From an uncultured Sphingomonas sp. (GTDB taxonomy: Bacteria; Pseudomonadota; Alphaproteobacteria; Sphingomonadales; Sphingomonadaceae): a stretch of DNA of 64,000 bases. Of the stretch, positions 58,167-64,000 are shown piece after piece; the stretch's first letter is position 1, and each line of letters opens with the position of its first letter. The notes under the pieces were generated by a model. That model was not told where the DNA came from, searched no databases, and saw only the letters and a program-made list of their open reading frames with translations. The stretch covers positions 1 through 64,000 of the forward strand of contig NZ_CAJYHX010000025.1 in assembly GCF_913774285.1 (NCBI RefSeq). The letters run 5' to 3'. The translations under genes and the position numbers were made by a program.

Positions 58167-61100
58167 TCAGTTCTGCCGTTTGAAGAAGATGCCGGGCCAA
58201 GGCCGCAGCGGGATAGGTCCGCCCGATCGCGCACCGTCGATTGCGTCCTCCACACCGCGCCAGACGCCTGTCGGCGCCGCATCGCCGGTCAACCGGATCG
58301 ACAAGGGAGTCGCCTGGACATTCGGATCGCGGACGATCAGGCCAGTCGGGGCGTTCTGGTAGACGATCGCATAGTTGGACAGTCCCGGGCCCGACGCGTT
58401 CGTCACCGCGATCGCATAGGGGTCCGGATCATAGGGCGCTGCCGCACCGAAGCCCTCGCTCCACAGCGCAACCCCGTCCACCCGGTCGCCATTGACCAAG
58501 CCGATCGCTTGGAAGCCGATCCCGCTGGGATCCAGCGTCGTGCCCAGCACCTTGCTGCTGTCCTGCGCCTGGATGATCAGCGGGCGCGGCGTCACCGCCA
58601 GGTTCGCACCGGTGAAGCTGAGCGCGTAATTGCCTCCCGCACTCAGCGTGCCCTGACCGATCGCATAGCTGCCAACCGGGCTGGCAGGGGTCGCGCTGGT
58701 CCCGAGGGTACCGCGCAGCGTGTCGCCGTTGACCAGGCCTGCACCACCCAGGCTGTAGGTCAGCGCCGGAATGCTGTCGCCATAGACCATGGCGCGATCA
58801 ATCGCAGTCACCGAGAGCGGCCGCGGCGTGACCGCAAGCGTCGCGCCGCCGAAGCGAAGCGCATAGTTCGGACCGGCACTCAGCGTGCCGAGCCCGATGG
58901 CATAGGTGCCGACGGGACTAGTCGCGCCCGCACTGGTACCCAGCGCACCGCGCAACGTGCCTTCCAGTGTATCACCATTGACCAGGCCGGCAGCGTCAAC
59001 CGCATAGGTCAGCGTCGGCACGGCGTCGCCGTAGATCATGGAGCGATCGCCGGCCGTCACAGTGAGCGCACGAGGGGTGATCGACAGATTCGCGCCGACA
59101 AAGTTCAGCACGTAGTTGCTATCGACTGCCAGTGTCCCCTGCTCGATCGCATAGGTGCCTGCACCGCTCGCCGAGGTTGCGCGCGTGGCCGGCGCGCCGC
59201 GCAGCATGCCCTGCAGCGTATCGCCGTTGACCAGCGCCGCGCTGTCAACCGCATAGCCGAGCGTGGGCAGCGCATCGCCATAGACCATCGACCGCGCCTC
59301 CGCCGTCACGGTGAGCGGACGCGGGGTTACCGCCATCTGGCCGCCGACGAAGCTGAGCGTGTAGTTGCTGCTGGCGGCAAGCGTGCCTTGCTGGATCGCA
59401 TAGCGGCCCACCGCGCTGGTCGGCGCGGCATCGGTCGCCAGTGCGCCCCCCAGCGTGTCGCCATTGGCCAGGCCTGCACCGCCCACGGCATAGGTCAGCG
59501 CCGGCAGCGCATCGCCATAGACCATGCTGCGGTCGTTCGCCGTCACGGTCAGCGGCCGCGGCGTCACTGCCAGCGTCGCGCCGGTGAAGTGCAGCGCGTA
59601 GTTCGAACCTGCAGTCAGGTCGCCCAGGCCGATCGCATAATTGCCGACCGCGCTCGTCGGGGTCGCGCTGGATCCCAGCGTGCCGGAGAGGATGTCGCCA
59701 TGGACCAGACCCGCGCCGCCCAGCGTGTAGGTCAGCCCCGGCAGCGCATCGCCATAGACCATGGTGCGGTCGTTCGCAGTGACCGTCAGCGACCGCGGGG
59801 TGATCGACAGCGATCCGCCGGTGAAGCTCAGCGCATAGTTGGACCCGGCAGTCAGGGTGCCCTGGTCGATCACGTAGCTGCCGACGGCGCTGGTCGCGCC
59901 CGCGCCGGTCGTGAGCGTACCCGTCAACGCATCGCCGTTGACCAGCCCGGAGCCGCCTACCGCATAGCTGAGCGCCGGCAGACTGTCGCCATAGACCATG
60001 CTGCGGTCGTTCGCGATCACCGTCAGTGGCCGCGGCGTTACCGCCAGGGTCGCACCGGTGAAGCTCAGCGCATAGTTGGCGCTGGCAGCGAGCGTCCCCC
60101 GCCCGATTGCGTAGCTGCCGACCGCACTCGCCGGCCCGGCGCCGGTCGCCAGCGCGCCGCTCAGCGTGTCGCCATGGACCAGCCCTGCACCGCCCAGGCT
60201 GTAGGTCAGCGCAGGCGTGCTATCGCCATAGGTCATCGTGCGGTCGTTCGCGGTCACGGTCAGCGCGCGCGGCGTGACCGACAGCGTGCCGCCGGTGAAG
60301 CTCAGCGCATAGTTGGCGCCGCCGGTGAGCGAGCCCAGATCGATCGCATAGCTGCCGATCGGGCTGGTCGCGTCCGCGCTCGTCGCCAGCGCGCCGCTCA
60401 GCGTGTCGCCGTTGACCAGGCCTGCGCCGTCCAGCGCGTAGGTCAGCGCCGGGAGGGCATTGCCATAGACCATCGTCCGGTCGTCGGCGCGCACGGTCAG
60501 CGCCCGCGGGGTCACGGCAATGCTGCCGCCGAGCATGCTCAGCATGTAGTTCGCGCCGGCGCTCAGCGTACCGAGCCCGATCGCATAGGTGCCCACGCCC
60601 GTCGTGGCGCTGACATTCGGCGCCAGCGCTCCGGTCAGCGTGTCGCCATTGACCAGGCCCGCCCCGCCCAGCGTGTAGGCCATCGTCGGCACGGGCTCGC
60701 CATAGACCATCGTCCGGTCGGCGGCGGTAACCGTCAGCGCGCGCGGCGTGATCGACAAGGTCCCGCCAACGAAGCTGAGCGCATAGTTCGGATTGGCGCC
60801 GAGCGTGCCCTGCCCGATCGCATAGCTGCCAACGCCGCTCAGCGAGTTCGCACTCGTGGAAAGCGCGCCGCTCAGCGCATCGCCGTTGACCAGGCCCGCA
60901 CCACCCAGATGATAGGTGAAGTTCGGCAGCACCTCGCCATAGATCATGGCAGCGTTCTCCGCCGTTACGGTCAGCGGGCGCGGCGTTACCGTGATATCGG
61001 CGCCGGTGAAGCGCAGCGTATAGTTGCTGCTCGCGCCCAGCGTGCCCGACGTGATGCCGTAGGTGCCGAGGCCGCTTGTCGCGCTGGCATTGGTCGACAG

Positions 61101-64000
61101 GGCGCCGGTGAGCGTATCGGTGCCGACCAGTCCGTCCCCGCCCAGGCGATAGGTCAGCGTCGGCACGGTGTCGCCATAGACCATCGTCAGGCCGTTCGCC
61201 GTCACGTCCAGCGTCCGCGGCATGATAGACAGGCTCGCCGTCGCCGCGGAATAGTCGATGTCGTAGCCCGACTGGGTCGAATAGAGGCCACCAGCGGCTT
61301 GCACCGTGTAGACGCCGACATCGACGCAGGCATTGGCGCCGCCCTGGCAGCTATAGACAAGGCTTCCTAATATCTTCGCGGAGTCGAGCGGCCGGCCGCC
61401 CGTCGCCCGGACCGCGGCCTGGAAACGCCCGGACTGGTTCGTCCCGTCGTACAGCACGCTGGCGGTCGTAGCGCCGGTAAGCGAAGCCGTCGCGGGCGTC
61501 AGGAACGCCTTCAGCAACGGCGCCGTGCTGCCTTCATAGATGCGCCAGACCTTGTCCTGGCCGCCGGTCGTGTCGATATCCCAGTGCTCATAGGAAAGGG
61601 CACGCAGAAGACCCTGGTCGGACAACCCACGCGCCTGCTGATCGAACGCGGACGAATCGCCGTTTGCAGAAGATCGGCCCGTGCCGGAGACGCTCCAGCG
61701 CACATCGACCAGATCGCCGCCACTGATCCCGGCGATGCCGCCCGCGCGGTTGCCCGGCTTCGCAACTACTTTCCCGGTTGCATAGGAGGTTTCGATCCGA
61801 TCCGTCGAAAAACCGACAAGTCCTCCGACGATATCGTCACCCGTGACATTGCCGGTAGCATATGCATTCCGAATGGTGAGGGATCCCATGCCGTCCCCCC
61901 AGTTCGTGCCGACCAACCCGCCGACGCTACTGCCCGAGGCCGTGACTGCGCCGGTGGCATAGGCGATGTCGATCAGACCCTGGTTTTCGCCGACCAGTCC
62001 GCCCACTTCCGACCATGCGCTGGCGGTACCCGTCGCGAAGGAGCGTGTGATCGTGCCCTTATTTTGGCCGACCAGTCCGCCTATTTGTCTCGATCCTTTG
62101 ACGGCACCCGTCGCGAAGGACCGTGTGATCGTGCCCTCGTTACTGCCGACAAGCCCGCCCGCTAACGGCGTCGAAAGGAAGTTGTATCGGGGGGCGATAT
62201 AATATTCGTTTGCAATAACCGGGGCATCAGCGGAGGAATCCGTGATAACACCACCGTTCCTGCCCACCAGCCCGCCCACATAGTAGGCACCCCAAACTTC
62301 GGACGTGGCACTGTTGTGCGCATTGCTGATCCGTCCGTAATTCGTCCCGACCAGGCCGCCGACGTTATTATTGCCGATCGGATCGCCGGCGAACGATATG
62401 TTGCGGATGTCGCCGCTGTTGATCCCGACAAGCCCTCCGATGTCGCTGCCGTTGCCCGTCGCCACCGTCGATATGCCGACGATATTGGCGATCGAGCCGT
62501 TGTTCACGCCGGCCAAGCCGCCCATCACGCTGCTGCCCTTGGCCGACCAATCGTAGATCGAGATCTTGCCGAACACGAGGTTGCGCACCGCGCCGCTGCC
62601 GCTGATGGTGCCGATCAGCCCGACATTGCTGGCGTTCGTGGGCTGGATCGTCGCACTTTCGATCTTGTTGCCCAGACCATCGAGCGCGCCGCTGAGCAGA
62701 GCGACCGCTGAACTCGTACTGTTGAAATCCCCCAGGCCATGCGCGAGCGCATAGTTGCCGCTCGTGCCGCTGATCGCCTTTACGTCGTCCCAGGACCGAA
62801 GCAGCGTGTACGCGGAATCGTTGATGCTGAGCGTCTGTCCGCTCTGCCCGTCGGCGAAGCTGAGCGCGCGGCCGGAGCTGAAGCGGACCTCGCCGCCGGT
62901 GCCCCCCTGGTTGGTGCGCAGCACCACCGATCCGCCGCCGTTGACGGCGATGTCGGCATTCACCGAAATGCCGTGATAGGCGTTGAGCGTGAGCGTCGCT
63001 CCGGTGTTCCACGCCAGGCCGGCGTTGATCAGGATGTCGCCCGCGCCGCTCGCATCGCCGTTGCCATAGGCGCTGGCGCCGTTCGCGCCGGTGGTGAGCG
63101 TCACCCCGGTATTGGCGCCCAGCGTGGCGTTGATCGTCGCCGCCGCCGCCGCGTCCACGACCAGGTCCTCGGGATCGACCAGCCAGGTGCCGCCCGCGGC
63201 GTCGATCGTCGAGGCGCCGATGCGGAGCCGCGCGCCCGAGGTCTCGATCGCGCCCGCCGATCCGCCCGCACCTTGCGCGCGGATCGTTCCCGCCACCTCG
63301 GTGCTGCCGGCGTCGCTGACCAGCCAGACCTTGCCGTCGCCGCGGCGGACGCCGGTGGCGTTGATCGTGCCGGCGCTGTTGCCCGCCAGTGCATAGACAT
63401 TGCCCTGCTGCGCGCGCAGTTCGACATTGGCGGCGGCGATCGTCCCGCCATTGGCCGCGCTGGTCTGGGCATCGCCATAGAGGACCGAGAACAGCCCGCC
63501 GCCATCATGCGCGGCATCGCGGAGCAGCACCTTGCTGCCGGCGATCATGCCCACGGTGCCGTTCGCGGCCGAAAGGCTGCCTTGATTTTCCACCACCGCG
63601 CCGATCAGCGCGACGTTGCCGCCGAGTGCGCCTACCTTGCCGAGATTGACAACCTGCGCCCGCGACGTTCCCGTGAAGGCGAGGTTGCCGCCGGCGAGGA
63701 ACGCGGCATTCGGCACGTCCAGCGTCGAGGCGATGAAACTGCCGCCGGTCTCGACGACCCCGTGCGCGCCGATAACGACGCCGTTGGGATTGACCAGATA
63801 TACCGATCCGGTCGCCCGAAGCACCCCGTCGATCGACGACACCGCGCTCCCCGTCACGCGGTTGAGCGTCGCGCCCGAGCCGTTCTCGATCAGCACGCTT
63901 GCCTTCTCGCCGATCGAGAAACTGGTCCAGTCGATGATCGCACGGTCGCTGCTCTGGCGGATCGTCATCGAACCGCCGGCCTCGCCGATCGCCGCCTGGC
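58167..64000 (-). CDS. Two-partner secretion exoprotein (TpsA, filamentous haemagglutinin-like) with GLUG and MBG repeats; N terminus beyond window
   Basis: QAAIGEAGGSMTIRQSSDRAIIDWTSFSIGEKASVLIENGSGATLNRVTG...SVYLVNPNGVVIGAHG TPS domain; GLUG and MBG repeats; frame open to 64000. Confidence 0.94.
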   Translation of the reverse strand, partial: QAAIGEAGGSMTIRQSSDRAIIDWTSFSIGEKASVLIENGSGATLNRVTGSAVSSIDGVLRATGSVYLVNPNGVVIGAHGVVETGGSFIASTLDVPNAAFLAGGNLAFTGTSRAQVVNLGKVGALGGNVALIGAVVENQGSLSAANGTVGMIAGSKVLLRDAAHDGGGLFSVLYGDAQTSAANGGTIAAANVELRAQQGNVYALAGNSAGTINATGVRRGDGKVWLVSDAGSTEVAGTIRAQGAGGSAGAIETSGARLRIGASTIDAAGGTWLVDPEDLVVDAAAAATINATLGANTGVTLTTGANGASAYGNGDASGAGDILINAGLAWNTGATLTLNAYHGISVNADIAVNGGGSVVLRTNQGGTGGEVRFSSGRALSFADGQSGQTLSINDSAYTLLRSWDDVKAISGTSGNYALAHGLGDFNSTSSAVALLSGALDGLGNKIESATIQPTNASNVGLIGTISGSGAVRNLVFGKISIYDWSAKGSSVMGGLAGVNNGSIANIVGISTVATGNGSDIGGLVGINSGDIRNISFAGDPIGNNNVGGLVGTNYGRISNAHNSATSEVWGAYYVGGLVGRNGGVITDSSADAPVIANEYYIAPRYNFLSTPLAGGLVGSNEGTITRSFATGAVKGSRQIGGLVGQNKGTITRSFATGTASAWSEVGGLVGENQGLIDIAYATGAVTASGSSVGGLVGTNWGDGMGSLTIRNAYATGNVTGDDIVGGLVGFSTDRIETSYATGKVVAKPGNRAGGIAGISGGDLVDVRWSVSGTGRSSANGDSSAFDQQARGLSDQGLLRALSYEHWDIDTTGGQDKVWRIYEGSTAPLLKAFLTPATASLTGATTASVLYDGTNQSGRFQAAVRATGGRPLDSAKILGSLVYSCQGGANACVDVGVYTVQAAGGLYSTQSGYDIDYSAATASLSIMPRTLDVTANGLTMVYGDTVPTLTYRLGGDGLVGTDTLTGALSTNASATSGLGTYGITSGTLGASSNYTLRFTGADITVTPRPLTVTAENAAMIYGEVLPNFTYHLGGAGLVNGDALSGALSTSANSLSGVGSYAIGQGTLGANPNYALSFVGGTLSITPRALTVTAADRTMVYGEPVPTMAYTLGGAGLVNGDTLTGALAPNVSATTGVGTYAIGLGTLSAGANYMLSMLGGSIAVTPRALTVRADDRTMVYGNALPALTYALDGAGLVNGDTLSGALATSADATSPIGSYAIDLGSLTGGANYALSFTGGTLSVTPRALTVTANDRTMTYGDSTPALTYSLGGAGLVHGDTLSGALATGAGPASAVGSYAIGRGTLAASANYALSFTGATLAVTPRPLTVIANDRSMVYGDSLPALSYAVGGSGLVNGDALTGTLTTGAGATSAVGSYVIDQGTLTAGSNYALSFTGGSLSITPRSLTVTANDRTMVYGDALPGLTYTLGGAGLVHGDILSGTLGSSATPTSAVGNYAIGLGDLTAGSNYALHFTGATLAVTPRPLTVTANDRSMVYGDALPALTYAVGGAGLANGDTLGGALATDAAPTSAVGRYAIQQGTLAASSNYTLSFVGGQMAVTPRPLTVTAEARSMVYGDALPTLGYAVDSAALVNGDTLQGMLRGAPATRATSASGAGTYAIEQGTLAVDSNYVLNFVGANLSITPRALTVTAGDRSMIYGDAVPTLTYAVDAAGLVNGDTLEGTLRGALGTSAGATSPVGTYAIGLGTLSAGPNYALRFGGATLAVTPRPLSVTAIDRAMVYGDSIPALTYSLGGAGLVNGDTLRGTLGTSATPASPVGSYAIGQGTLSAGGNYALSFTGANLAVTPRPLIIQAQDSSKVLGTTLDPSGIGFQAIGLVNGDRVDGVALWSEGFGAAAPYDPDPYAIAVTNASGPGLSNYAIVYQNAPTGLIVRDPNVQATPLSIRLTGDAAPTGVWRGVEDAIDGARSGGPIPLRPWPGIFFKRQN
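58590..61220 (-). repeat. Tandem array of 11 MBG-type repeats (nine of 79 aa/237 bp, two of 83 aa/249 bp) plus a degenerate 12th unit downstream
   Basis: Unit PR[AP]LTVTANDRxMVYGDxLPALTYxLGGAGLVNGDTLxGxL...YAIGxGTLxAxxNYALSFTGxxLxVT; lengths sum exactly to 877 aa. Confidence 0.95.
61780..62540 (-). repeat. GLUG-type repeat region within the TpsA exoprotein
   Basis: Repeated IGGLVGxNxGxIxxSxATGxV motifs (at least seven). Confidence 0.85.

Noticed and set aside
58590-61220. Regular repeat periodicity considered as CRISPR or satellite DNA
   Set aside because: Period 237/249 bp, in frame and encoding conserved protein repeats with no spacers.
56274-61370. 1698-aa plus-strand ORF across tpsB and the MBG repeats
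   Set aside because: Antisense of recognised TpsB/TpsA coding sequence; its internal periodicity only mirrors the 237-bp MBG repeat, and it lacks any recognisable domain.

Overview
This is a 64-kb GC-rich alphaproteobacterial window. The protein signatures (CtrA, sphingomonad-type TonB receptor, FerA/FerB/LigV-like proteins) point to Sphingomonas or a close relative. It looks chromosomal: nearly every gene is intact and tightly packed, and I found no tRNA, rRNA, IS element, prophage or CRISPR array.

Housekeeping blocks are purL, rnr, ilvA, dgkA, ctrA, arfB, msrC, bfd-bfr, der-bamB-TPR and panB.

Accessory modules of interest:
(1) TonB receptor, GH89 alpha-N-acetylglucosaminidase and an HGSNAT/NagX-like membrane acetyltransferase.
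(2) A cyanophycin operon cphA-iaaA-cphB, with an exact FNR/FixK-type palindrome (TTGAT-N4-ATCAA) upstream.
(3) A propeller-type sensor kinase next to a DUF4118/HWE-type kinase, with no response regulator nearby.
(4) A nitroreductase that keeps the iodotyrosine-deiodinase substrate triad.
(5) A ferulate/p-coumarate gene cluster with an embedded DUF3237 gene.
(6) A secreted uncharacterised pair whose second gene has no canonical start codon.
(7) A GH39 plus esterase pair.
(8) A two-partner secretion locus whose exoprotein carries 11 tandem MBG-type repeats and is cut by the right window edge.

Several intergenic regions, mostly convergent, carry paired G/C-rich REP-like palindromes. All calls come from reading sequence and translations; no database search was run. 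Start sites were chosen by inspection and may be off.
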